Source: Saprospiraceae bacterium
GTDB lineage: Bacteria; Bacteroidota; Bacteroidia; Chitinophagales; Saprospiraceae
DNA: 38,302 nucleotides
Direction of reading: 5' to 3'
NCBI GenBank assembly: GCA_025055285.1
Contig: JANWXM010000032.1
Coordinates: 1 to 38,302 of the forward strand
The notes under the pieces were generated by a model. That model was given only the letters and a program-made list of their open reading frames with translations, was not told where the DNA came from and did no database searches. The position numbers and the translations under genes are program-made. Positions within the stretch are counted from its first letter, which is position 1. Every line of letters starts with the position of its first letter. Of this stretch, positions 1 to 8,117 are shown piece by piece.

Positions 1-509
1 ATGGCGTGTTGCATCACCTGGCGGAGGTACAGGTCGTGTGGCGAGCGAAAGGGCGTGCCGGGCTGCTGACTTTCCATACAAGGGCAAACATACGCCCTCG
101 ATGCGAACAACACCCGCCTCGCCTAGGCAAAAAATGCGCTTGTCCTTCGAGTTATACTTTTCGAGCCAGATAAGTAGCGCCTTCAATACGCCCGAAAGGG
201 ATGGAGGTTTCTATTTCTCAAGAGAAGCCCTCTTCAGAAGAAGAGCATCGACATCGCATACATAAGTTGAGGTTCTCTTTGAAACTGATTAAATGGTAGT
301 TACCGCAGAAGTGTTATAGGTTCTCAGAAATGTTACGTCACAGAGAACATTAAGACCAAATTTTTATCTCTCAAGCTCAAAAGAGAGGTGAGGGAAGGAT
401 CAAGACCCTCTTGCTACTTAGGGCATCCTTCAAATCCGTTGTAAATTCAATGCGTCTCAATTCCTAGATGCCTACCGTAATGTAGTTAACGATAGGCTAC
501 CCGGAACAT
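1..509. other. intergenic stretch without a supportable gene
   Basis: No reading frame here resembles a protein I recognise. The longest open frame on the plus strand (about 75 codons near the left edge) is rich in Arg and Ser and looks random. A small perfect hairpin (CTCTTC-AGAA-GAAGAG) lies at 230-245. The stretch is the downstream side of the minus-strand S9 peptidase gene; no clear U-tract terminator for that gene was found. It may be worn-out coding DNA continuing from the left of the window, but nothing proves that. Confidence 0.5.
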
Positions 510-2540
510 TTACGGCGCTTTTAGATATTGCTCTAGCCACCCAAAAAATTCGCGCTGCCACATAATGCTGTTCTGTGGTTTGGTCATCCAGTGACCCTCA
601 TCAGGGAAAACGACTAGGCGCGAAGGAACTCCAAGCAATTGGGCCGCCTGAAAGGCTTGTAAACCTTCTGATATAGGAACTCGGAAGTCGAGTTCATTGT
701 GAAAGATTAAAATAGGGGTATCCCAATTTTTGACATAGGTGTGAGGACTGAAAGTTGTCCAAGCAGGATCGCCGGGTTTTTCCCAGTAAGGGCCACCGAG
801 GTCGTGATTAGCGAAAAATAGCTCTTCTGTCGTGCCGTACCAACTCACCGTATTAAACATCCCGCAATGAGCAATAAAAGCCTTGAAACGCTTTTGGTGG
901 TTTCCTGCTAACCAAAATACGGAATATCCACCAAAACTAGCGCCTACGGCAGCCATTCTGTTGGCATCGATGAAGGGTTCTTGAGCAGCAGCGTCGACGG
1001 CCGACAAGAGGTCGCGCATTGCCTGCCCTCCCCAATCGCCACTGATAGCGGCGTTCCAGTCCTGCCCCTCTGGTCCTCCAGGCATGCCTCGCCGACAGGG
1101 TGCTATTACAACATAGCCTTGCGAAGCCATTAATTGGAGATTCCAGCGAAAGGAAAAAGATTGACTTAGCGGCGATTGAGGACCACCCTGACAGTAAAGC
1201 AAGGCGGGATATTTCTTGCGCGGGTCAAATTCGGGAGGCAGTACTAGCCAGACATTCATGTCTTTGCCGTCGGTAGTTTTTACAGTTCGACGCTCCACTT
1301 TGGCAGGCAAGATGTTGTTCCATACCTCGGCTGTCGCATGGCTAATCTGCAAAGATTGCCCATTCTGAGGGTTTACCAGGAAAATTTCAGGCGGATGAGT
1401 CATTGAGACTCGTGAGGCGACAAGTCGGTCACCAGCCACAAGTACTTTGGTGTAGTCGTGTAAACCGTTAGTAATGCGCCGGATTTTTCGCCCCTCTAGG
1501 GTAATCTGATAAATTTGATAGGTGTAATCATTAGAACTCAGGAAATAGAGTGACTTACTATCAGAGGCCCACTGGGGGCGATTAGCTTCGTATTTCCAAC
1601 CTTCGGTAAGTTCCCATCGATCATTGGTGTATGTGTCGAGTACCATGATACGGGTTCGGTCGGCCTCATAACCAGCTTTTTCCATGCTTTTCCAGGCTAG
1701 GTATCGGCCGTCGGGCGAGAAAATGGGGTCTTGATCATAACCGGGCATACCTTCGGTAATATTCAACGTACGCCCTGAAGCCAATTCGTAAAGATACAAG
1801 TCGGAGTTGGTACTCAGGCTTTCAGCAGTGCCCTTCAACTTGCGGCAGGTATATACGATGAAGCGACCGTCAGGGCTCCAAGTGATCTGTTCCATTCCAC
1901 CTAGAGGACGCAGAGGACTGTCATAGGGCTCGTTCATGATATTAATAGGACTACCGAATACTCGCCCGTTGCGGTAAGAAATGTAAAAGATGTTGGCATG
2001 GTGATAGTCGTACCACGACTGCCAATGGCGGTAGAAGAGGTTATCGTAAACGCGACCAGTTGCTTTGGGTAGGTCAGGATAACGCTCCGTAGTCGTAGGT
2101 TCAAATTTGACTCGTTGAATGAAGAGTAGATGACGACCCGTAGGTGAATAGGCAAAGCCTTCCATTTCGATATCTGCCACAAGATAGGCTTTTCCACCTG
2201 TGATGCCGACCTCCCATAGCCGGCGATTGCGCAAAAAACCAACGCGTTGCCCAGAGGGATGAAACACAGCGTCTGAGGCACTCCCTTCCGACGGGTCAGT
2301 TAATGGACGAGTTTCAAGAGTTTGCAAATGGACTATGTAGAGGGTCTTGACTCCCTGATTTTTTTCTATGTCAAAGCGTTGCACGCTATATACCGCATAC
2401 TGACCATCAGGAGAGACAGCTTCTAATGTAACGCGCCCAACCTTCCATAACAATTCAGGAGTGAGCAACTGCTTCTGAGATTGAACAAAAGATAGTGAAG
2501 TCATTTGCAAAGCAAATAAAAGAGGAAAGAAATGTCGCAT
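510..2540 (-). CDS. S9 family prolyl oligopeptidase / dipeptidyl aminopeptidase
   Basis: Predicted secreted or periplasmic serine peptidase of 676 residues, of the type that trims peptides from their N-terminus or cuts after proline. Residues 1-22 form a signal peptide ending near SFVQSQ. Residues about 40-390 hold WD40-like (PD40) repeats with SPDGRY and SPDGRF motifs, which build the beta-propeller lid. Residues about 410-676 are the alpha/beta-hydrolase domain. The nucleophile motif GASFGGY has its Ser near residue 533, the acid lies in NELDFRVP near 619 and the His in DEGHW near 649, so the catalytic triad is complete. The ATG at 2540 gives the signal peptide directly at the N-terminus. 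The gene is divergent from the MIP channel gene, with 65 bases between them. Substrate specificity cannot be read from the sequence; peptide scavenging is the likely role. Confidence 0.93.
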   Translation of the reverse strand: MRHFFPLLFALQMTSLSFVQSQKQLLTPELLWKVGRVTLEAVSPDGQYAVYSVQRFDIEKNQGVKTLYIVHLQTLETRPLTDPSEGSASDAVFHPSGQRVGFLRNRRLWEVGITGGKAYLVADIEMEGFAYSPTGRHLLFIQRVKFEPTTTERYPDLPKATGRVYDNLFYRHWQSWYDYHHANIFYISYRNGRVFGSPINIMNEPYDSPLRPLGGMEQITWSPDGRFIVYTCRKLKGTAESLSTNSDLYLYELASGRTLNITEGMPGYDQDPIFSPDGRYLAWKSMEKAGYEADRTRIMVLDTYTNDRWELTEGWKYEANRPQWASDSKSLYFLSSNDYTYQIYQITLEGRKIRRITNGLHDYTKVLVAGDRLVASRVSMTHPPEIFLVNPQNGQSLQISHATAEVWNNILPAKVERRTVKTTDGKDMNVWLVLPPEFDPRKKYPALLYCQGGPQSPLSQSFSFRWNLQLMASQGYVVIAPCRRGMPGGPEGQDWNAAISGDWGGQAMRDLLSAVDAAAQEPFIDANRMAAVGASFGGYSVFWLAGNHQKRFKAFIAHCGMFNTVSWYGTTEELFFANHDLGGPYWEKPGDPAWTTFSPHTYVKNWDTPILIFHNELDFRVPISEGLQAFQAAQLLGVPSRLVVFPDEGHWMTKPQNSIMWQREFFGWLEQYLKAP

Positions 2541-2554
2541 GAGATGTTCATCTC

Positions 2555-2562
2555 TACTTTTG
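2555..2562 (+). promoter_or_regulatory. putative -7 box for the MIP channel gene
   Basis: TACTTTTG matches the Bacteroidota -7 consensus TAnnTTTG, 43 bases before the ATG at 2606. No good -33 TTTG is seen at the expected distance, so only half of the promoter is supported. Confidence 0.4.
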
Positions 2563-2585
2563 TGAGGTAAATTCTCGTTTTAGGG

Positions 2586-2593
2586 CAAAGGTA
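2586..2593 (-). promoter_or_regulatory. putative -7 box for the S9 peptidase gene
   Basis: On the minus strand this reads TACCTTTG, a full match to TAnnTTTG, 45 bases before the ATG at 2540. It faces the opposite -7 box at 2555-2562, so the two divergent genes would share about 40 bases of control region. No -33 match was found. Confidence 0.45.
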
Positions 2594-2605
2594 ATTGGCT
2601 TTTTC

Positions 2606-3241
2606 ATGAAAGCATACATAAACGAGGGCATAGGCGCGCTCATTCTCACTATTTTGGCGCTTGGCGGGCCAATTTGGGCAGCCAACAAGAATGTTATGCT
2701 GGCCTATGGAGCGGCCCTAACTTCGCTAATGCTAGCTTGTCCGTTCTCAATGGGCTTCAATCCCGCAATAATGATTGCTCAGTTTCTAGCAGGCAATCGA
2801 GAAAAAATATCGCGCTTTTGGCCGTACCAAGTGGCTGCCCAGTTCTTGGGAGCCTTCATAGGTTCTCTGTTAGCTACCTTCGCTATACGATGCTCTAGTT
2901 CTACGACCCTGCCACCAGCTGCGCTCGACGATCTTTTCTGCTCCTCTTTTTCGGTTGCCCTAGGCACTCTATCCCTTGGCTTTGTCTATCTCAACCTTAA
3001 AGATCAGCCCTCTACTCAAGCAGCTGCCACAGGGCTTATAACATTTGCCGCCTCTTCTATCACGAATATAAATCTTCTCGGATCCTTCAACCCAGCTGTG
3101 TATTTAGGCCTAGTCATAACTGGCGCTTTGTCATGGGGTGGCTTTGCAGCAGCAACCTTAGCAGTAGTTCTTGGAATGGCTGGAGGAGCCTCACTTATAC
3201 TGCTTACACGGGAACAAACCTTACCGCAGCGGCCCTTGTGA
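2606..3241 (+). CDS. MIP (aquaporin/glyceroporin) family channel, divergent
   Basis: Integral membrane protein of 211 residues with about six hydrophobic segments. It carries the two half-helix motifs of the major intrinsic protein family: FNPAIM around residue 51 and FNPAVY around residue 166. These would face each other in the pore and pass water or small neutral solutes. It is slightly shorter than typical aquaporins. Oddly, the second NPA is followed by Val where aquaporins nearly always carry the Arg of the selectivity filter, so its conduction properties may be unusual. The start ATG lies 43 bases after a -7 box. It is convergent with dihydroorotase, with 14 bases between the stop codons. 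The family call rests on the paired NPA motifs; the substrate is unknown. Confidence 0.75.
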   Translation: MKAYINEGIGALILTILALGGPIWAANKNVMLAYGAALTSLMLACPFSMGFNPAIMIAQFLAGNREKISRFWPYQVAAQFLGAFIGSLLATFAIRCSSSTTLPPAALDDLFCSSFSVALGTLSLGFVYLNLKDQPSTQAAATGLITFAASSITNINLLGSFNPAVYLGLVITGALSWGGFAAATLAVVLGMAGGASLILLTREQTLPQRPL

Positions 3242-3255
3242 GAATCGAATTCTTC

Positions 3256-4593
3256 CTAAGCCTCGAATTCTAAGCGCTCACCCATCTTTTCCTCGTTAAA
3301 GCGGCCATTATGCCACGCCAGGTGGCCACTAACAATGGTAGAAAGCACCTTTCCTCGGAAGGTATGTCCCTCAAAAGGCGACCAGCCGCATTTATATAAG
3401 ATATTTACAGGTGCCACCGTCCAGCGGTGCTCAATGTCAAGTAAGACCAGATCAGCCCAGTAGCCTTCATCAATGAAGCCACGTTCGCGCAAACGGAAAG
3501 CAATAGCCGGAGCATGGGCCATTTTCTCGACTATTTTTTCAAGCGAAATTTTTCCTGCGTGAAACAACTCAAGCATGATATTAAGGCCATGTTGGATAAG
3601 TGGAAGTCCAGAAGGTGCTTGAGGGTAAGGCAGTCTTTTTTCGTCTAAGGTATGCGGAGCGTGGTCTGTTGCTACCACGTCGAGGATATCGTTGAGTAAG
3701 GCGGGCAGAAGCGCATCGCGATGAACTTTACTTTTGATGGCCGGATTACATTTTATTAGATTGCCTAGTCGAGCATAGTGTTTAGAGTGAAAATACAGGT
3801 GATGTACACATACCTCAGCCGTGATGCGCTTCTTTGAAAGAGGCAGCTGGTTATCGAAAAGCTTAAGTTCATCGCGCGTAGTGAGGTGGAGCACGTGAAG
3901 GCGTGTGCCGAGGCGTTTGGCCAGTTCCACTGCGAACGATGAGGAAAGCCAGCAAGCCTTAGTGCTTCGGATGCGCGGGTGATACGAGGCTTTGATTTGG
4001 TCACCGTAGCGCTGCTGGTAGCGCGCCATATTCTGGCGTACGGTAGTTTCGTCTTCACAGTGAGTAGCGACAAGGGTTGGCGCTTCGGCAAATAGTCGTT
4101 CCAGAACACGCGGGTCATCTACAAGCATGTTGCCCGTACTGCTGCCCATGAACACTTTAATTCCGCAGACGCGTTTAGGGTCTGTGCGCAGTACTTCGTC
4201 CAAATTATCGTTGGTCGTGCCCATGTAAAAAGAGTAATTAGCTAGCGACGTGCGCGCAGCAATCTGATACTTAGCCTCCAGACGCTCTTGAGTAGTAGAA
4301 GGCGGCTGAACATTGGGCATCTCCATGAACGACGTGACTCCCCCTGCTACTGCCGCCCGACTTTCACTCGCGATCGTACCTTTGTAAGTCAGGCCGGGTT
4401 CGCGAAAGTGCACCTGATCGTCGATGATACCTGGGATGAGGTAATTACCCTGCGCATCTAGCTCGATCTCAGCAGGAGTGGATATACTGCGTTCAATCCG
4501 TTCAATACGACCTTTGCGGACGTACACGTCGCGTTCTTGAATATGGCCGCGGTTGACAATACGCGCATTGCGTATAAGAATAGTCTTAGACAT
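3256..4593 (-). CDS. pyrC: dihydroorotase
   Basis: Amidohydrolase of 445 residues that interconverts N-carbamoyl-L-aspartate and dihydroorotate, the third step of pyrimidine synthesis. Visible family motifs are the N-terminal metal-site segment (IDDQVHFREPG near residue 57), the substrate-binding run ending in MEMPN, THCED (second metal histidine), HVLHLTT (third metal histidine) and the C-terminal ATDHAPHTLDEK with the catalytic Asp. The first metal-site motif reads D-Q-V-H where the superfamily normally has D-x-H-x-H, so one zinc ligand is a Gln. As far as I recall, this is seen in dihydroorotases of other Bacteroidota. Length is normal. It stands alone and is not clustered with other pyr genes. 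Confidence 0.93.
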   Translation of the reverse strand: MSKTILIRNARIVNRGHIQERDVYVRKGRIERIERSISTPAEIELDAQGNYLIPGIIDDQVHFREPGLTYKGTIASESRAAVAGGVTSFMEMPNVQPPSTTQERLEAKYQIAARTSLANYSFYMGTTNDNLDEVLRTDPKRVCGIKVFMGSSTGNMLVDDPRVLERLFAEAPTLVATHCEDETTVRQNMARYQQRYGDQIKASYHPRIRSTKACWLSSSFAVELAKRLGTRLHVLHLTTRDELKLFDNQLPLSKKRITAEVCVHHLYFHSKHYARLGNLIKCNPAIKSKVHRDALLPALLNDILDVVATDHAPHTLDEKRLPYPQAPSGLPLIQHGLNIMLELFHAGKISLEKIVEKMAHAPAIAFRLRERGFIDEGYWADLVLLDIEHRWTVAPVNILYKCGWSPFEGHTFRGKVLSTIVSGHLAWHNGRFNEEKMGERLEFEA

Positions 4594-4630
4594 GTGAAAA
4601 AAGCGCTGAAAAAAACGACGAAAAATCTAA

Positions 4631-4658
4631 TTGGCAATGCCAAGAAAGTTTATTTTTG
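4631..4658 (+). promoter_or_regulatory. Bacteroidota-type promoter upstream of the GNAT leader
   Basis: TTG at 4631-4633 and TATTTTTG at 4651-4658 are 17 bases apart and match the -33/-7 pattern of primary-sigma promoters in this phylum. Transcription would start near 4665, about 110 bases before the GNAT start codon, leaving a leader with a small ORF and a terminator-like hairpin. Confidence 0.6.
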
Positions 4659-4694
4659 CCTCTGTTCGTGTGTAGCGACGATTTAAGTTCAAAA

Positions 4695-4733
4695 ATGAAG
4701 CGTGTTTTGATGGTGTCCTTCCCCGTTGAATAA
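4695..4733 (+). CDS. putative 12-residue leader peptide
   Basis: A 13-codon frame starting with ATG encodes MKRVLMVSFPVE and stops with TAA. It starts about 30 bases after the predicted transcription start and its stop codon sits at the loop/3'-arm junction of the terminator-like hairpin at 4717-4742. A ribosome translating it would therefore cover the 5' arm of the hairpin. No Shine-Dalgarno sequence is evident. It is too short to support by composition; the call rests on its position. Confidence 0.35.
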   Translation: MKRVLMVSFPVE

Positions 4734-4753
4734 CGGGGAGGGATTTTTGTTTA
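4717..4753 (+). terminator. terminator-like hairpin in the GNAT leader (attenuator candidate)
   Basis: CCTTCCCCGTT (4717-4727), loop GAAT, and AACGGGGAGGG (4732-4742) form an 11-pair stem with one G-T wobble, followed by ATTTTTGTTT. This is the shape of an intrinsic terminator on the plus strand. No plus-strand gene ends just upstream. It lies between a promoter (4631-4658) and the GNAT start (4777), so it could act as an attenuator or end a short RNA of about 85 bases. Confidence 0.6.
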
Positions 4754-4776
4754 TTGGGCATTTACTTGTATGCATT

Positions 4777-5232
4777 ATGCTGACAATAAGCGACATACGA
4801 ATCCGCCGAGCAGCAGAGGCCGACATGCCTGCCATTCACAAGCTCGTCTGTGAACTGGCCGTTTATGAAAAAGCGCCTGAAGCAGTAGTAACAACTCCAG
4901 AGGAATATCTTCGCGACTTTCTTGAAGGTCGCTTCGATTGCTTTGTTGCTGAAGGGCCAGAAGGCATCCTCGGTATGGCACTGTTCTTTGTTGCTTATTC
5001 TACTTGGAAGGGCAAGATGATTTACCTAGACGACTTGATTGTAACTGAAACCCACCGACGCAAAGGGATAGGCAGGCGCCTCTTCGAAGCAGTAATCGAG
5101 GAAGGACGCCGCATAGGGTGCCGCCTCATCAAGTGGCAAGTACTCGACTGGAACGAGCCGGCCATAGCCTTCTACCGTACATACGGCGCTACTATAGAGA
5201 CGGACTGGTGGAACGGCAAGATTTACCTCTAA
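4777..5232 (+). CDS. GNAT family N-acetyltransferase (diamine acetyltransferase-like)
   Basis: Acetyl-CoA dependent N-acetyltransferase of 151 residues. The acetyl-CoA binding stretch is RRKGIGRRLFEAVI, matching the R/Q-x-x-G-x-G/A loop of motif A. It is preceded by YLDDLIVTETHR and followed by KWQVLDWNEPAIAFYRTYGA, the usual C-terminal GNAT motif. The pattern, including the N-terminal LVCELAVYEKAPEAV and the C-terminal DWWNGKIYL, recalls spermidine/spermine (SSAT-like) acetyltransferases, so a small amine substrate is plausible but unproven. The ATG at 4777 was chosen because the longer frame would begin with a TTG inside the leader hairpin and adds nothing family-like. It is convergent with the DinB-like gene. 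Confidence 0.88.
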   Translation: MLTISDIRIRRAAEADMPAIHKLVCELAVYEKAPEAVVTTPEEYLRDFLEGRFDCFVAEGPEGILGMALFFVAYSTWKGKMIYLDDLIVTETHRRKGIGRRLFEAVIEEGRRIGCRLIKWQVLDWNEPAIAFYRTYGATIETDWWNGKIYL

Positions 5233-5238
5233 AAAGGC

Positions 5239-5255
5239 ACTTGGCTAAACCAAGT
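5239..5255 (-). terminator. short terminator-like hairpin for the DinB-like gene
   Basis: ACTTGG-CTAAA-CCAAGT is a perfect 6-pair hairpin overlapping the stop codon of the minus-strand gene. Read on the minus strand it is followed by GCCTTTTTAG. The stem is short, so this is a weak candidate. Confidence 0.35.
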
Positions 5256-5775
5256 AGCGCTCTCGAATGAGGCGCAAATGATGCTGAGTGTGACCTGCGA
5301 TAATCCAGGCTAATGCAAGTGGAGAAATTTCGCCGTCGGCGGCGATACCTCTTTGCTCCCACATGGTCGGGCTAAAATTGCCGAATAAGTGAATGGATGC
5401 ATCTCGTACTGCAGCAAACTCTTCTACTAACGAAGCAGGCGTGCGACTGTTGGCCAGCCCCTTTTCTGCATATGCCTCTGGGTCAAAGCCGGGTAGAGGC
5501 GTCTTGTCCTCCCTTGCGATCCGCAATGCACGATAGGCAAAAATGCGCTCGCTGTCTATTAAATGAAGAACCACCTGCACCAACGTCCACTTACCCTCGG
5601 CATAGGCTAGTTCCCACTTTTCCCATTGAATAGACTTAAGGAAAGCTATTGCCTCTTCCTTCTGCTTAGCCAAAAAATGCACAATGTGATCTGTCTGAAT
5701 CTCCTCTATGTAGGCAGCATAGAAAGGTGGGTAATCTCCTGCTTCTGGTCTTTGCTTTTTTAAAGTAGCGAACAT
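5245..5775 (-). CDS. DinB superfamily protein
   Basis: Small four-helix-bundle protein of 176 residues from the DinB / YfiT-like metalloprotein superfamily. The typical parts are visible: WTLVQVVLHLIDSERIFAYRALRIAR in the middle and the C-terminal IAGHTQHHLRLIRERY. The His in VVLHL and the two His in HTQHH are the expected metal ligands. Related proteins act as thiol-S-transferases or are of unknown function, so no reaction is assigned. The ATG at 5775 is preferred over one seven codons upstream because the family-like sequence starts here. It is cytoplasmic, with no signal peptide or membrane segment. Confidence 0.85.
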   Translation of the reverse strand: MFATLKKQRPEAGDYPPFYAAYIEEIQTDHIVHFLAKQKEEAIAFLKSIQWEKWELAYAEGKWTLVQVVLHLIDSERIFAYRALRIAREDKTPLPGFDPEAYAEKGLANSRTPASLVEEFAAVRDASIHLFGNFSPTMWEQRGIAADGEISPLALAWIIAGHTQHHLRLIRERYLV

Positions 5776-5903
5776 ACGTCGTCTTTTATTTATCACAAGC
5801 TTACGAGAGGCTCTTTAATGACTTGAGTTAGAGAGGTAGATGATAATTGCCGAATATTGAGAGGAGTTTGGTGGTAAAAGTAAGGATGGACGTGTTAAGT
5901 ATC

Positions 5904-5911
5904 TACTTTTG
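5904..5911 (+). promoter_or_regulatory. putative -7 box for rmlB
   Basis: TACTTTTG matches TAnnTTTG and sits 63 bases before the chosen ATG at 5975. It also argues against a longer N-terminus, since a start upstream of 5975 would lie close to or inside this box. No clear -33 element. Confidence 0.45.
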
Positions 5912-5974
5912 CCCGTTGAAATCGGTGAAGAGCAAAGTCTTTTTCCCGTATGTTTTAAATTCATTCGTCTTCCC

Positions 5975-7024
5975 ATGACCCTTCTCATTACAGGTGGCGC
6001 AGGTTTCATTGGCTCTCATGTGGTACGTCTCTTTGTGCAGCGATATCCACACTACCGCATCGTAAACCTCGATGCGTTGACCTATGCAGGTAACCTAGCC
6101 AACCTGCGCGACATAGAACAGGCGCCGAACTACACTTTTGTGCGTGGCGATATCCGGGATGCAATCTTGCTAGATAACCTTTTTGAGGAGTACTCCTTTG
6201 ATGCCGTCATCCATCTAGCTGCTGAAAGCCATGTAGACCGATCCATTAGCCATCCGCTAACTTTCGTGGAAACCAATGTCATAGGTACAGTCAATCTGCT
6301 CAACGCCGCCTTAAAACATTGGGAAGGACGCTTCGACGGCAAGCGGTTTTATCACGTCTCTACTGATGAAGTTTACGGATCGTTAGGCAGCGAAGGGTAT
6401 TTCACCGAAGAAAGCCCTTACGACCCACGTTCACCTTATTCAGCTTCGAAAGCCGCAAGCGACCATTTTGTGCGCGCCTATTTTCACACATATGGTCTGC
6501 CAATTGTTTTGTCCAACTGCAGTAATAATTACGGCCCTTATCAATTTCCAGAGAAGCTCATTCCATTGATGATCAACAACATTCGAGAGGGCCGGCCTTT
6601 GCCTGTGTACGGAGATGGCCGTAATGTGCGCGATTGGCTGTGGGTTATAGACCATGCTGAAGCTGTGGATACTATTCTCCATAGAGGACGCGTTGGCGAA
6701 ACGTACAATATCGGCGGAAATAACGAATGGGCCAATATCGACCTGGTCAAGTTCTTATGCGACTTGACCGACGAACTCTTGGGTCGCTCACCTGGAACCG
6801 CGCGCCAATTGATCACCTTTGTCAAAGACCGCCCTGGCCACGACCGCCGCTATGCCATTGATGCATCGAAAATCCGCCGAGAATTGGGCTGGAAGCCCTC
6901 CATGCCTTTTGAAGTAGGTTTGCGAACGACTATTCAATGGTATCTGGAAAATACTGAGTGGCTTCAATATGTAATCTCGGGCGAGTATCGGGTTTACTAC
7001 GAAAAACATTACGGCAACCTCTAA
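5975..7024 (+). CDS. rmlB: dTDP-glucose 4,6-dehydratase
   Basis: NAD-dependent extended short-chain dehydrogenase of 349 residues that converts dTDP-D-glucose to dTDP-4-keto-6-deoxy-D-glucose, an early step of dTDP-L-rhamnose and other deoxysugar synthesis. The NAD-binding glycine motif [10 protein letters not shown] is at the N-terminus. [21 protein letters not shown] and the catalytic [10 protein letters not shown] (Tyr and Lys) follow, then [17 protein letters not shown] and [13 protein letters not shown], all hallmarks of RmlB. The ATG at 5975 gives the family's normal length; the upstream extension is not family-like. The other rml genes are not in the window. The product probably feeds surface polysaccharide synthesis. 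Confidence 0.95.
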   Translation: MTLLITGGAGFIGSHVVRLFVQRYPHYRIVNLDALTYAGNLANLRDIEQAPNYTFVRGDIRDAILLDNLFEEYSFDAVIHLAAESHVDRSISHPLTFVETNVIGTVNLLNAALKHWEGRFDGKRFYHVSTDEVYGSLGSEGYFTEESPYDPRSPYSASKAASDHFVRAYFHTYGLPIVLSNCSNNYGPYQFPEKLIPLMINNIREGRPLPVYGDGRNVRDWLWVIDHAEAVDTILHRGRVGETYNIGGNNEWANIDLVKFLCDLTDELLGRSPGTARQLITFVKDRPGHDRRYAIDASKIRRELGWKPSMPFEVGLRTTIQWYLENTEWLQYVISGEYRVYYEKHYGNL

Positions 7025-7084
7025 TTACTTCAGGTGGATGAAAACGATTTGAACTTATATCGCCGAAAATTTGGCAGCTGTTTA

Positions 7085-7127
7085 TTCCCCTTCAAAATCG
7101 TACCTCATACCAATACGAATAGGGGAA
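7085..7127 (+). terminator. nested hairpin downstream of rmlB
   Basis: The outer arms TTCCCC (7085-7090) and GGGGAA (7122-7127) enclose the inner arms TCGTA (7098-7102) and TACGA (7114-7118). A T-run follows only about 14 bases later (near 7140), so it is an imperfect terminator candidate for rmlB. Confidence 0.35.
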
Positions 7128-7277
7128 AATGAGCTCTGCATTTTTTAATTTCTCTTAAACTTTTCAACGCTATTTAGCGCATGTTTATCGAGTTTACCTC
7201 CGCACCACTGAGAGTTTAGACCCTCTGAATATCTATGTACATTGAAGTTGAAGGAAAATCTTTTCTTCGAGGAGAAG

Positions 7278-7308
7278 TTTGTGCAGTAATCGATAGCAAC
7301 TATTTTTA
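7278..7308 (+). promoter_or_regulatory. putative promoter for the SDR gene
   Basis: TTTG (7278-7281), 19 bases, then TATTTTTA (7301-7308), which differs from TAnnTTTG at the last base only. The start codon follows at 7378. Confidence 0.45.
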
Positions 7309-7377
7309 TAAGTAAAAAATTTTCTTCTCTTATCCTTAGTCTGCAGAAGAGCGCCATTTTCGAATGTCCACATATCT

Positions 7378-8106
7378 ATGCAACAGTCAGGCAATTTGCA
7401 TACACCAGTAGCCGTTGTCAGCGGCGCGACCAAAGGGTTGGGTCGAGCTATTGCAGAGCGTTTTGCCCAAGCAGGCTTTGATTTAGCAGTTTGCGCCCGC
7501 ACAAAAGCCGACCTTGAGGCAATGCAGGGCTATTGGGTTGAACACTATCCGAGCCAAACCCTTCTTACCGTGCCTGCCGACTTGAGTCAACGCGCAGAGG
7601 TTCAACACTTTGCTAATACAGTATGTAGTCGCTGGAAACGCATAGACGTGCTGGTTAACAATGCTGGCATCTTTCGTCCTGGACGCATATGCGATGAACC
7701 AGAAAAAACGCTAGAATTCTTGATTGAGGTTAATCTCTACAGTGCATATCACTTGACGAGGGCCCTCTTGCCCTTAATGCTACCGCATCAGCGCGGCCAT
7801 ATCTTTAACATTTGCAGCATTGCTAGCATTCTCGCATACCCAAATGGCGGCTCCTATACTATTTCCAAGTTCGCTCTCCTCGGTTTTTCGAAAGCGCTGC
7901 GCGAAGAGCTCAAACCCTATGGCATTCGAGTGACCGCTATCCTGCCTGGGGCTACTTGGTCCGACTCTTGGCGCGGAGTTGACCTACCTACTGAACGCCT
8001 CATGCAAGCCGACGATATTGCGCGTTTAGTTTGGTCTGCCTACGAACTTTCACCCTCCGCAGTAGTAGAAGAAATCGTTGTCCGACCTCAATTGGGGGAC
8101 CTATAA
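7378..8106 (+). CDS. short-chain dehydrogenase/reductase (SDR) family oxidoreductase
   Basis: Classical SDR of 242 residues with a Rossmann fold that binds NAD(P)H. Visible motifs are the cofactor loop GATKGLGRA (about residues 18-26), LVNNAG, the Ser in ICSIAS, and the catalytic YTISK. Further on, IRVTAILPGAT is the usual segment after the active site. Length is normal. The loop GATKGLG and the following Arg fit an NADP-linked reductase, but the substrate cannot be told. It is convergent with rsgA, with 11 bases between the stop codons, and appears to be transcribed alone. Confidence 0.9.
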   Translation: MQQSGNLHTPVAVVSGATKGLGRAIAERFAQAGFDLAVCARTKADLEAMQGYWVEHYPSQTLLTVPADLSQRAEVQHFANTVCSRWKRIDVLVNNAGIFRPGRICDEPEKTLEFLIEVNLYSAYHLTRALLPLMLPHQRGHIFNICSIASILAYPNGGSYTISKFALLGFSKALREELKPYGIRVTAILPGATWSDSWRGVDLPTERLMQADDIARLVWSAYELSPSAVVEEIVVRPQLGDL

Positions 8107-8117
8107 GTCTATTATCC

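Larger units (their letters stand above)
7025..7377. other. intergenic stretch between rmlB and the SDR gene
   Basis: It holds a nested hairpin after rmlB (7085-7127), an AT-rich tract, and a likely promoter for the downstream gene (7278-7308). No coding frame is convincing. Confidence 0.5.

Noticed and set aside
38-265. 75-codon plus-strand frame near the left edge
   Set aside because: Low-complexity Arg/Ser-rich sequence with no domain, promoter or ribosome binding site.
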